NCBI GenBank assembly: GCA_035524795.1
Contig: DATKOF010000033.1
Location: 1 to 26,369, forward strand
Length of the DNA: 26,369 nt
Reading direction: 5' to 3'
Source of the DNA: DATKOF01 sp035524795
Lineage (GTDB): Bacteria > Pseudomonadota > Gammaproteobacteria > Burkholderiales > SG8-41
Positions within the stretch are counted from its first letter, which is position 1. Every line of letters begins with the position of its first letter. The notes under the pieces are model-generated. The model worked only from the letters and a program-made list of their open reading frames with translations, had not been told where the DNA came from and did no database searches. Positions 1 through 11,122 of this stretch are shown here, in pieces. Position numbers and translations under genes: made by a program.

Positions 1-76
1 TTACCCGGTAGCCCCTTTCCGTGACCTGCCGTACCGCCTCAACCTTCAACTCCTCCGCATAGCGCTTGCCACTCAT
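1..76 (-). CDS. IS3-family transposase OrfA, N-terminal fragment
   Basis: Twenty-five codons are visible before the window edge, beginning MSGKRYAEELKVEAVRQV. This is the usual opening of IS3/IS911-type OrfA, the helix-turn-helix DNA-binding protein that recognises the element's ends and is joined to OrfB by programmed frameshifting. Only the start of the DNA-binding domain is present here, so activity cannot be judged. A GGGGG run just upstream of the ATG could act as ribosome-binding site. The truncation is due to the window edge, not visibly to mutation. Confidence 0.75.
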   Translation of the reverse strand, partial: MSGKRYAEELKVEAVRQVTERGYRV

Positions 77-90
77 AACACCCCCTGTTA

Positions 91-106
91 GCCTTAAGTT
101 TAAGGC
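91..106. repeat. 16-bp palindrome in IS leader
   Basis: GCCTTAA-GT-TTAAGGC is a perfect 7-bp inverted repeat between the IS terminus and the OrfA start. It could be an operator or a hairpin that limits read-through into the transposase gene, as known for other IS elements. The function here is inferred from position only. Confidence 0.5.
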
Positions 107-116
107 TCAAAGGTGT

Positions 117-284
117 CTACTCAAATAGGGGCGATTCAAACACTGATTTGAGAGCTGGCAAATTTGTATCTTTATTGCCCGCGAGTGCCGCTATGCTGAC
201 CATGCCACCGACAGCCGAAAGGTAGACGCCAATGTGGAATTTGGTGTAGTCGAGTAGCCTATCAAGACGCTTGTCCTCTGACAT
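117..284 (-). pseudogene. Small membrane protein gene truncated by IS3 insertion
   Basis: The ATG at 284 is preceded by a good ribosome-binding site (AAGGAAG, 6-nt spacing). The frame encodes 55 residues beginning MSEDKRLDRLLDYTKFHIG, followed by one hydrophobic stretch (about residues 18-36). The last ~7 codons and the TAG stop lie inside the IS3 terminus (boundary about 138), so the native C-terminus has been replaced by element sequence. I do not recognise the family. An acidic/basic amphipathic N-terminus followed by one or more membrane helices is all that can be said. The neighbourhood is AT-richer than the rest of the window, which hints at an acquired or decaying region. Between its start and 376 I see no other gene. 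Confidence 0.6.
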
Positions 285-375
285 AGGAAACTTCCTTCTC
301 CGGTAACTTGAGACCCATCTTGATCATTTCGCCTGACTAAAAGTAAACCACCCAAAACAAATAGAATTTACGTTG

Positions 376-1209
376 CTACCTTTCCCCAATCCCCCACCAC
401 AGCTTCCCGATCTCCGCGCTTAAAAACAGTATGGCAGCGGAATAATATACCCACAGCAGCAATACCACGAGTGAACCCGCCGCGCCGTAGACCGACAGCC
501 CATGCGAGCTTTTGATATAGAGCCGGATCGCGAAATGGCCGATCAGAAACAACGCGGTCGCCAGAATCGAAACGTGCCTTGCCTCGCGCCACGACACGCG
601 GGCGGCGGGCAGCCATTTGAAGATCAGCAGGAAGAACAGGCCGATCAGCCCGGTCGTGATCAGCAGCGACAGGCTGCGGAAAATTTCCAGTTTGGCGAGG
701 CCGAACATTGCCAGCACGTTATCGGACAATAGTTTCAGGAAAGCATCGAGGCTGACCGAAGCCAGCACCAGCAGCGCGAGAAACCCGATCAGGATGAACG
801 CGAGGATGCGGCTCCAGATCGCGCGCAGCGTGCCCGACGAGTTCTTGCGCGTGCCCCAGATGTCGTCGAGGCTTTCCTTCAGTTCGTCGAACGCCGAGGT
901 CGCGCCGATCAGAAACATCGCCAGCGCCAGCGTTGCCGGCCAGCCGTTCGCATTCTGCCAGCGCACGTTGACCAGCATGTTGTGCAGCAGGCCGGCGGTG
1001 CTGGGGCCGACCAGTTGCTGCGTGATCGAGGTGATCTGATTCACCACCGACGCCGAGCCGACGAAGTGGCCGGTGATGACAATCAGCAGCAACAGGATTG
1101 GCGCCAGCGAGAAGATCGCGAAGAACGACAGCGCTGCCGCGCGGCTCGTGCAGCGGTCGTCGAGCCAGGCGTTGAGCAGCGCGAGCGGGGAGTAAGTGGT
1201 TCTTGCCAT
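376..1209 (-). CDS. YihY/BrkB family inner membrane protein
   Basis: This 277-residue integral membrane protein has about six hydrophobic segments. It carries the family hallmarks: an N-terminal SRAAALSFFAIFSLAPILLL segment, a central LDDIWG motif, and the C-terminal VYGAAGSLVVLLLWVYYSA block followed by AEI. The family was once misannotated as RNase BN. One member (BrkB of Bordetella) was linked to serum resistance, but the biochemical role is unresolved. It is the last gene of a probable minus-strand operon nadC - ion channel - yihY, with 32 nt between the channel stop and this start. Length and topology are normal for the family. Family identity is firm; function is not. Confidence 0.88.
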   Translation of the reverse strand: MARTTYSPLALLNAWLDDRCTSRAAALSFFAIFSLAPILLLLIVITGHFVGSASVVNQITSITQQLVGPSTAGLLHNMLVNVRWQNANGWPATLALAMFLIGATSAFDELKESLDDIWGTRKNSSGTLRAIWSRILAFILIGFLALLVLASVSLDAFLKLLSDNVLAMFGLAKLEIFRSLSLLITTGLIGLFFLLIFKWLPAARVSWREARHVSILATALFLIGHFAIRLYIKSSHGLSVYGAAGSLVVLLLWVYYSAAILFLSAEIGKLWWGIGER

Positions 1210-1241
1210 CGGCGTGCGGTTTCAGGCGGCGGACGCCGGCG

Positions 1242-1697
1242 CTAGCGCGGCTTCCACAAATGTTCCATTTTGAGATAGGTGAAGGACGCCGACCAGCCTA
1301 TCAGCACGAATCCGGTCAGCGCCTCGGTGCCGGTAAGAAAGCGGATCGGGCCTGTCGGCAGTATGTCGCCGACACCCAGGGTGGTGAAGACGGTCGCTGA
1401 ATAATAAACGTACTCAAAAATGTTGCCGTTGGCGCCGTTGAGGTGTCCGGTATCGGACCACAGCAGCAGCGCGTAATAGGCGATCGCGAAAATCCAGATT
1501 TCGGCGATATGCAGCGCGATCAGCGACAGCACTGCGTAGAGCACGCTGCGCCGCCGCGGATGGCCGACGTGCGCGAGCGTCCGGTTGATCCAGGCCAGCC
1601 CTTCGTAATGGGTGAAGGCGGCGGCGATTACCGCGAATATCGTGGCGAGGACGACGGCGATGTTCGCGGCCCAGTTGTTGTAAATTGCGCTGCTCAT
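1242..1697 (-). CDS. Two-TM-type potassium channel (Ion_trans_2)
   Basis: This 151-residue membrane protein has a clear pore loop, YSATVFTTLGVGDILPTG, matching the K+ channel selectivity filter T-x-G-(Y/V)-G-D with valine replacing the usual tyrosine. Hydrophobic segments lie at about residues 9-28, 52-77 and 121-142, around a re-entrant pore helix near 96-110. It would presumably tetramerise in the inner membrane. No RCK/TrkA-N nucleotide-binding domain is attached, so gating is not obvious. It starts 14 nt after nadC and is followed by yihY, suggesting one transcript. No convincing Shine-Dalgarno precedes the ATG at 1697, which fits translation coupled to nadC. Confidence 0.85.
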   Translation of the reverse strand: MSSAIYNNWAANIAVVLATIFAVIAAAFTHYEGLAWINRTLAHVGHPRRRSVLYAVLSLIALHIAEIWIFAIAYYALLLWSDTGHLNGANGNIFEYVYYSATVFTTLGVGDILPTGPIRFLTGTEALTGFVLIGWSASFTYLKMEHLWKPR

Positions 1698-1711
1698 AGA
1701 TCAAAACGATT

Positions 1712-2575
1712 CTATCGCGTTGCCGTATCGAAGCGCAGCGACAGATCGACCGCTGCGATGTCCTTGGTCAGGCTGCCGATCGAAATTCGGTCCACGCCGG
1801 TTTCCGCAATCGCGCGCACGTTGTCGAGCGTGACGCCGCCCGATGCTTCGAGCTGCGCGCGGCCGGCGTTCAACTGGACCGCCGCCCGCAGTTGTCCGAG
1901 GTCCATGTTATCGAGCAGGATCATTTTCGCGCCGGCGGCTAGCGCCTCGCGCAGTTGATCGAGGTTTTCCACTTCAACCTGAACCCAGACGCCGGACGGT
2001 GCGGCATGTTGTGCTTGCTCGAACGCGGCGGCGATGCTGCCGGCCGCCGCGATGTGGTTTTCCTTGATCAGGATGCCGTCGAACAGTCCGATCCGGTGAT
2101 TGACGCCGCCGCCGACGCGCACCGCGTATTTTTCTGCGATACGCAGGCCGGGCAGCGTTTTGCGCGTGTCGACGATCTGCGCGCGTGTGCCGCTGATCGC
2201 ATCGACGTAGCGGCGGGTCGCGGTCGCCACTGCCGACAGCATTTGCAGGAAATTGAGCGCGGTGCGTTCGCCGGCCAACAGCGCGCGCGCGTTGCCTTCC
2301 AATGTACATAGTTGCTGGCCGGGCTGCACCAGGTTGCCGTCGCCGCCTGTGCCCGACCATTCGATGTCCACCTGTGGATCGAGCCGGCGGAACACCGCGT
2401 TGAACCACAGCGCGCCGCAGATCACCGCCGGCACACGGCTGATGACGGTGGCTTTGGCTGTGTTGCCGGCGGGAACCAGTTGCGCGGTCAGGTCGCCGCT
2501 GCCGATGTCCTCGGCCAGCGCGCGCGCGACGTCGTCTTCAACGACGGCGGCCAGGTTTGCAAATTCATCAGGCAT
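1712..2575 (-). CDS. nadC: Nicotinate-nucleotide pyrophosphorylase (carboxylating)
   Basis: NadC (quinolinate phosphoribosyltransferase) converts quinolinate and PRPP to nicotinate mononucleotide, CO2 and PPi in de novo NAD synthesis in the cytosol. The 287-residue product shows the conserved DTRKTLPGLR segment, the KYAVRVGGGVNHR stretch, LFDGILIKENH, and the C-terminal EASGGV and D-RISIG-LT motifs that line the phosphate site. I chose the ATG at 2575, giving MPDEFANL. The open frame extends 35 codons further upstream, but that extension runs through the clpB promoter region and does not look like NadC. The gene is divergent from clpB and heads a minus-strand group with the channel and yihY genes. 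Length is normal. Confidence 0.95.
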   Translation of the reverse strand: MPDEFANLAAVVEDDVARALAEDIGSGDLTAQLVPAGNTAKATVISRVPAVICGALWFNAVFRRLDPQVDIEWSGTGGDGNLVQPGQQLCTLEGNARALLAGERTALNFLQMLSAVATATRRYVDAISGTRAQIVDTRKTLPGLRIAEKYAVRVGGGVNHRIGLFDGILIKENHIAAAGSIAAAFEQAQHAAPSGVWVQVEVENLDQLREALAAGAKMILLDNMDLGQLRAAVQLNAGRAQLEASGGVTLDNVRAIAETGVDRISIGSLTKDIAAVDLSLRFDTATR

Positions 2576-2598
2576 GGCGCATTTTACCCAATCAGGTG

Positions 2599-2624
2599 CT
2601 TGAAAATGGAGGGTGATGCCCCAT
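2599..2624 (+). promoter_or_regulatory. Sigma-32 (RpoH) heat-shock promoter of clpB
   Basis: CTTGAAA (2599-2605) and CCCCAT (2619-2624, followed by TT) are separated by 13 bp. This is an almost exact match to the known RpoH consensus CTTGAA-N13-15-CCCCAT. It lies 31 bp upstream of the clpB ATG, whose AGAGGA ribosome-binding site is at 2643-2648. Confidence 0.9.
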
Positions 2625-2654
2625 TTGTGGGTAAGAAAATCAAGAGGATCAACC

Positions 2655-5240
<2,586 letters not shown>

Positions 5241-5266
5241 GAAGCCCTGACTTTTCCCGTGTGTCG

Positions 5267-5283
5267 GAACGGCGCGGCCGTTC
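5267..5283 (+). terminator. Hairpin after clpB (weak terminator candidate)
   Basis: GAACGGC-GCG-GCCGTTC forms a perfect 7-bp stem with a 3-nt loop, 27 nt after the clpB stop. No T-tract follows, so intrinsic termination would be weak. It may instead stabilise the clpB 3' end. Confidence 0.35.
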
Positions 5284-5301
5284 GCCGGATTTCGATCGCA
5301 C

Positions 5302-5330
5302 TTGACGTTGGGCGGCCAAGCCGCAATGAT
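5302..5330 (+). promoter_or_regulatory. Putative sigma-70 promoter of the c-di-GMP gene
   Basis: TTGACG (5302-5307) and AATGAT (5325-5330) are separated by 17 bp. The -35 is strong and the -10 weak. It sits about 105 nt upstream of the GGDEF-EAL start and just before the small ORF at 5360. Prediction by eye. Confidence 0.4.
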
Positions 5331-5359
5331 TGCCGTCCGTACGGAGAGGAGGGGGCGGC

Positions 5360-5419
5360 ATGCAGTCGCGAAGGGTGGCCGGCATGGCGATATTCCGTAC
5401 AGATTCTCATAAGACATAA
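5360..5419 (+). CDS. Possible 19-residue leader peptide
   Basis: ATG at 5360 follows a very strong purine-rich Shine-Dalgarno (AGAGGAGGGGG, 5345-5355) and opens a 19-codon frame (MQSRRVAGMAIFRTDSHKT) that stops at 5417-5419. It ends 17 nt before the GTG start of the PAS-GGDEF-EAL gene and is in a different frame from it. The main gene has only a poor ribosome-binding site, so this could be a translated leader that couples or tunes expression of the enzyme. Equally, it could be a chance ORF. No homologue is known to me. Confidence 0.35.
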   Translation: MQSRRVAGMAIFRTDSHKT

Positions 5420-5436
5420 CGGCGGACATAACGCGC

Positions 5437-7254
5437 GTGAGCAAGCAACTGGTGGGCGCACCCATCAGCGACAAGATACAGACCTCGGATCCGGCTCTGC
5501 CGGACAAGGAGCGGGTGCTGGTCGGGTTGCTGAGCAATCTCGACGGCATGGTTTACCGCTGTCGGGACGATGCGGACTGGACGATGGAATTCGTCAGCGA
5601 AGGCTGCCTGCGGCTGACCGGTTATCGCCCGGACGAACTGCTGTTCAACGGTTCCATCTCGTATGCGCAGATCATCCACCCCGATGACCGCAAGCGCGTG
5701 CGCGACGAGATCCGTTCCGCGATCAAGGACAAACACCGCTTTCTGATCGAACATCGCATCGTCTGCCGGGATGACGCCGTTAAATGGGTGTGGGCGCGCG
5801 GGATGGTGGCCGACGAGGACGACTATCCGGTCTTCATCGAGGGTTTCATCGAGGACGTCACCAAGGTCCGGCTGAACCGCGAAAAACTCGAATATCTAGC
5901 GAACCATGACCCTGTTACCAATCTGCCGAACCGTCTGCTGTTGAACGACCGCCTGCGGCGCATGATGGTCAACGCGCAGCGCAGTCATTCGGTGGTCGCG
6001 GTGGCGCTGGTCGACCTCGACAATTTCAAGCTGATCAACGACACCTTCGGCCACAATCGCGGCGACCAGCTGCTGCAGACGATCGCCAAGCGCATGCAGT
6101 CGTGTCTGCGCGAAAGCGACACCGTCGGCCGGCTCGGCGGCGACGAGTTTGTGCTGCTGCTGTCGGGCGAAAACCGCGGCGAGGCGCTGTCGGTGGCGAT
6201 ACAGCGCGTGCTGAAGTCGGTGGCGCTGCCGTGGCAGTTCGACGGCAACGAGCTCGGCATATCGTGCAGTATCGGCGTCAGCGTTTTCCCGCGCGACGGA
6301 CGCGACGTCCAGATGCTGCTGCGCAACGCCGATGCCGCGATGTACAAGGCCAAGGAACTCGGCAAGAACAACTACCAGTTCTATTCGCCTGAAATGAATC
6401 AGGCGATCGTCAAGCGTCTCGAAGTGCAGAACATGCTGCAGCAGGCGCTCGAAAAAAACCAGTTCGTCCTGTATTACCAGCCGAAGGTGGATCTGACGAC
6501 GGGGCGCATTTTCGGCATGGAAGGATTGCTGCGCATCGCCGGGGAGGACAACCGGCTGCTGCAGCCGCAGGAGTTCATCAAGCTGGCCGAGGAGACCGGC
6601 CTGATCGTGCCGATCGGGGAATGGGTGCTGCGACAGGCATGCGCGTTCAACAAATTCCTGCAGGACCGGAACCTGCCGGCGATGCCGGTCTCGATCAATC
6701 TGTCGGCGCGCCAGCTGGTCCGCTACGATCTGGTCGGCGCCGTGGAGCAGGCGCTGAACGATACCGGGCTGCCGGCGCGGTATCTCGATCTCGAACTGAC
6801 CGAAAGCATGGTGATGCACAATCCGGAGGAGGTCATCAAGATTCTGGAGCGCCTCAAGGCGCTCGGCGTCCAGCTCGGCATCGACGATTTTGGCACCGGC
6901 TATTCAAGCCTCAGTTATCTGAAGCGTTTCCCGGTCAATACGCTCAAGATCGACCGCTCGTTCGTGCACGAGCTTGGCGACGACGAAGACGCGGCGGCGA
7001 TCGTGTGCGCGGTGATCAATCTGGGACACAGCCTCGGCATGGAAGTGATCGCGGAGGGGGTTGAAACCGAGCAGCAGGTGCAGTTTCTGCGGGAACACCG
7101 CTGCGATTACGTGCAGGGATACCTGTTCAGCCGGCCGCGCCCGGCCGACGAGTTCGTTGCGCTGCTTGAACAGCAATGCCGCGGCCAAGGCCTGATTCCT
7201 TCCTTCGCGCCGTTGACGCGGAAAGCCCGGAAAGCAAAAGCTCCCGGACAGAAA

Positions 7255-7260
<6 letters not shown>
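5437..7260 (+). CDS. PAS-GGDEF-EAL c-di-GMP synthase/phosphodiesterase
   Basis: This 607-residue cytosolic signalling protein has three parts: a PAS/PAC sensor (about residues 25-145), a GGDEF diguanylate cyclase with intact GGDEF at 234-238, and an EAL phosphodiesterase domain (about 335-590). An RxxD inhibitory I-site (RESD) sits five residues before GGDEF, so feedback inhibition by c-di-GMP is expected. The EAL signature reads EGL (Glu362). The other catalytic motifs are present: INLSARQL, ELTES, IDDFGTGYSSL, LKIDRSF and AEGVET. Both activities are therefore possible. No membrane segments are seen, so the input is presumably a small ligand or redox cue bound by PAS. The start is a GTG with a weak ribosome-binding site, and its tail overlaps that of convergent rhlE by a few bases. 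Confidence 0.92.
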
Positions 7261-8601
<1,341 letters not shown>

Positions 8602-8849
8602 CAGGAACAACTCTTCAGAATCAATATAACCATATGTTTTGGCTATTATAAGTCGATTTATGGCCGGGCGCCATAAAAAGCTGGAATTTTAACCAGGAAA
8701 TCCGAACGGCGATTTTCTTTTGCCAGGGAACTGCGGCTGGAAGGTGGAGGATGGACGGATTTTGCGAAGAAAATCCGGGCCGGACATTAAAAATCGGGAA
8801 AAATCTGGTAAATTGCGGTGCAACCGCATGAAATCACGGTCAAGACCTT

Positions 8850-9464
8850 ATGTTGAGCACGGTTGATATCGGATCGACAGTTCGCGGCAACGGTTTTCCG
8901 CTGATCCTGACGCTTGACACCAACGGCATTCCGCACCGCTGGATCACCTGGCAGCACGCCTGCTTCTACTATGCGAAGCAGTTGATCGCGTGGACCGCCG
9001 GCGAGCACGCGTTCACCGTACACGGTGGATTCAACCGGCTGTCGGGCGAGCGTTCGGAAATCACCGCCAGCAGCATCATCGCGATCAAGGGCAAGGCGAT
9101 GGCGATGCGCGCTTTCGGCCAGGTGCCGCCGCTCAACAACCGCGAACTGTTCCACCGCGACCGCTATCTGTGCGCATACTGCGGCGACATTTTTCCGGGA
9201 TCGAAGCTGACGCGCGACCACGTGATCCCGTTCTCGCGCGGCGGCAAGGATACCTGGATGAACGTGGTCACCGCGTGCCGCAGTTGCAATGAAAAGAAGA
9301 GCGACCGCACGCCGGAAAAGGCGCAGATGGAACTGCTGTACCTGCCGTATGTGCCAAACCGCGCCGAATACCTGATCCTGACCAACCGGCGCATTCTGTC
9401 CGACCAGATGGAATTTCTGGTGCGCCACGTGCCGGCGCAAAGCCGGCTGCATCAAGCCGCGTAA
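8850..9464 (+). CDS. HNH endonuclease family protein
   Basis: This 204-residue protein has a C-terminal HNH nuclease fold. CAYCG and CRSC supply four cysteines for a structural zinc, and DHVIPFSRGG with the following WMN supplies the HNH catalytic core (His, Asn). The N-terminal ~100 residues are a conserved extension of unknown role. Closely similar stand-alone proteins are common in beta- and gammaproteobacteria with no obvious link to phage or restriction, so this is more likely a resident nuclease than a homing enzyme. There is no toxin, methylase or phage neighbour. The start ATG has only a weak Shine-Dalgarno. The gene is convergent with the membrane protein at 9503-10081. The biological substrate is not known. 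Confidence 0.85.
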   Translation: MLSTVDIGSTVRGNGFPLILTLDTNGIPHRWITWQHACFYYAKQLIAWTAGEHAFTVHGGFNRLSGERSEITASSIIAIKGKAMAMRAFGQVPPLNNRELFHRDRYLCAYCGDIFPGSKLTRDHVIPFSRGGKDTWMNVVTACRSCNEKKSDRTPEKAQMELLYLPYVPNRAEYLILTNRRILSDQMEFLVRHVPAQSRLHQAA

Positions 9465-9502
9465 AAATCAGAAAACTTTGCTGCAGCTTCCCGAACGGGT
9501 GT

Positions 9503-10081
9503 TCAGGGGGATTTCTTCGTCCCTTTGCCGTGTATTTCCATCATCAGCGCGTAAGCCTGTTCGGGGGTCAGTGCCTCCGGTTTGCGGTCGCGGAAGATCA
9601 GCCAGAACAGCCCGCCGTTGATAAGCACCAGGAACACTTCGAGATACAGGATCGAGGTGACGATCACGTGGTCCGGCCGTCGCGCGAAAATGAAATAGAA
9701 GCCTTCGAAGTTCGGGATCGCCGCCTTGCTCAGCGTATAGGCCGACTCGAACGGCGGAAACAGCACGATGACCACCAGATTCACGGCGACCACGATCAGC
9801 GTTGCGTTCTGCAACTTGATGCGATTGCGCTTTGCACCGGGATGCGGGGGGCTCAGCAGCAGCCAGCCGATGCCGGCGTTGACCAGAACCACGAACAGCT
9901 CCAGATACAGTACCCCGCTGTTGATGCTCATGTGCGGGTCGTGGCTGAAAACGCAACTGAATCCGCCGAATACCGGAACCTGCGAATTTGCGATCGAATG
10001 GATATCGTACGGCGGAAACAGCAGGATCAGCGCGATGTTGGCCGCTGCGATGCCGAGCATGATCATCTGGTTGCGATTCAT
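9503..10081 (-). CDS. Unknown inner membrane protein with internal duplication
   Basis: I do not recognise this 192-residue protein. It has four strongly hydrophobic segments (about 7-23, 56-77, 93-109, 143-163) arranged as two copies of one unit. NIALILLFPPYD in the first half corresponds to NLVVIVLFPPFE in the second, and LYLELFVVLVNAG corresponds to LYLEVFLVLINGG, with a period of 86-87 residues. Each unit has two helices joined by a ~35-residue loop containing (V/I)PxFxGF and HV/HM segments. The last 25 residues are polar and lysine-rich, probably cytoplasmic. It stands alone between convergent HNH and divergent PHP genes. A TATAAT-like -10 lies 43 nt upstream. A transport, scaffold or sensor role is possible, but nothing decides it. 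Confidence 0.75.
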   Translation of the reverse strand: MNRNQMIMLGIAAANIALILLFPPYDIHSIANSQVPVFGGFSCVFSHDPHMSINSGVLYLELFVVLVNAGIGWLLLSPPHPGAKRNRIKLQNATLIVVAVNLVVIVLFPPFESAYTLSKAAIPNFEGFYFIFARRPDHVIVTSILYLEVFLVLINGGLFWLIFRDRKPEALTPEQAYALMMEIHGKGTKKSP

Positions 10082-10123
10082 ATTACCTGTGTCTCATTCG
10101 ATTTCCGGCGATACCACAGGCGC

Positions 10124-10129
10124 ATTATA
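10124..10129 (-). promoter_or_regulatory. -10 element for the duplicated membrane protein
   Basis: The minus strand reads TATAAT here, 43-48 nt upstream of the ATG at 10081. The best -35 candidate (TTCATG, about 10146-10151, spacer 16) is poor, so this may need an activator. Confidence 0.4.
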
Positions 10130-10258
10130 GGGGATATTCATCTGCCATGAAGCCGGTGCCGCGCGCCGCAACGGCATGCCCGGCGCGCCGGCGGACGATC
10201 TGCTAAAATCTTTCATCGTATTGTTTTTTTCGCGCCCGGTTGGCGCGCCATCATTCCT

Positions 10259-11122
10259 CTGATCAATATCGACCTGCACTGCCATTCGACATTTTCGGAT
10301 GGCATCCTGCGCCCGGACCAACTGCTGGCGCGGGCACGCGAGCGCGGCGTCGCCGCGCTCGCGCTGACCGATCACGACGAAACCGGCGGCCTTGCCGCGG
10401 CGCGCGAAGCCGCCGCGGCGCACGGTATCGCGCTGATCGACGGCGTCGAGATTTCGGTGACGTGGCGCGGCCAGACTCTGCACATCGTGGGCCTCGGCAT
10501 CGATCCCGGCGATGCCCGGTTGCAGGCTGGACTGGCGGCGACGCGCGCCGGCCGCACCGGTCGCGCCCGCGCCATCGCCGCGGCGCTCGAAGAACTGGGC
10601 ATCGACGGCAGCTTCGACGGCGCGCGGCAATTTGCCGACAATCCCGAAATCGTCGGCCGCACCCATTTCGCGCGCTTCCTGGTACAGCAGGGGCTGGTCA
10701 AAGACATCGCGGCAGCGTTCAAGCGCTATCTCGGCAACGGCCGGCCAGGCCACGTGCCGCACCAGTGGGCGGCGCTGTCGGACGCCGTCGACTGGATCAA
10801 CGGCAGCGGCGGCGCCGCGGTGATCGCACACCCGGGGCGTTATCCGATGAGCACGTCCGAAATGCACGAACTGCTGGCGGAGTTTCGCGAGCGCGGCGGC
10901 GCCGCGATCGAGGTTGTCAGCGGCAGTCACAGCCCGCAGCAGTACGCGACATTCGCCGGGCTGGCGCGCCGCTTCGGACTCGCGGCCTCGGCCGGTTCCG
11001 ATTTTCACTCGCCGCACGAAAGCCGCCACGATCTCGGCAATCTGCCGGCGATTCCGGAAGGCTGCGCGCCGGTATGGGAGAAATTTGACCTGATCGGCGC
11101 ATCGCGCGTTTCATCATGTTAG
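10259..11122 (+). CDS. PHP-domain phosphoesterase (RNase AM/TrpH-like)
   Basis: This metal-dependent phosphoesterase belongs to the YciV/RnaM group, whose E. coli member is a 5'-3' exonuclease on short RNA and rRNA 5' ends. Metal-binding motifs are DLHCHSTFSDG at the extreme N-terminus, LTDHDETGG, GVEIS, HIVGLG, VIAHPGRY, and GSDFHSPHE near the C-terminus. Length (~287 residues) is normal for the family. The start is a problem: the frame is open back to a stop at 10148, yet contains no ATG, GTG or TTG before the PHP motif. The nearest candidates are CTG 10259 or ATT 10253. I used CTG, which gives LINIDLHCH. The end overlaps the next gene by 7 nt, suggesting coupling to the protease gene and trpS. 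Confidence 0.85.
   Translation: MINIDLHCHSTFSDGILRPDQLLARARERGVAALALTDHDETGGLAAAREAAAAHGIALIDGVEISVTWRGQTLHIVGLGIDPGDARLQAGLAATRAGRTGRARAIAAALEELGIDGSFDGARQFADNPEIVGRTHFARFLVQQGLVKDIAAAFKRYLGNGRPGHVPHQWAALSDAVDWINGSGGAAVIAHPGRYPMSTSEMHELLAEFRERGGAAIEVVSGSHSPQQYATFAGLARRFGLAASAGSDFHSPHESRHDLGNLPAIPEGCAPVWEKFDLIGASRVSSC

Larger units (their letters stand above)
1..138 (-). mobile_element. IS3-family insertion sequence, left end only
   Basis: Read on the minus strand, an IS3-like terminus begins at 138 (TGAATCGCCCC..., then GAGTAGACACC). A transposase OrfA start follows at 76. The TG terminal dinucleotide, the GTAGACACC block and the short leader before OrfA are typical of IS3-family ends. The rest of the element, including OrfB and the other terminal repeat, lies outside the window. 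The end falls inside a small reading frame (117-284), so the element has probably inserted into a gene. Subgroup cannot be assigned from this fragment. Confidence 0.75.

Noticed and set aside
8850..9464. HNH gene as part of a homing or defence element
   Set aside because: No intron, intein, methylase or phage genes are adjacent, and similar stand-alone proteins are common chromosomal genes in proteobacteria.
10086..10120. CCTGTG/CACAGG inverted repeat that could hide the ribosome-binding site of the 9503-10081 gene
   Set aside because: The -10 at 10124-10129 would start transcription near 10117, inside the distal arm, so the hairpin probably would not form fully in the mRNA.
10182..10249. 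Two GGCGCGCC palindromes 60 bp apart upstream of the PHP gene
   Set aside because: GC-rich palindromes of this kind are expected by chance at this base composition, and nothing ties them to regulation.
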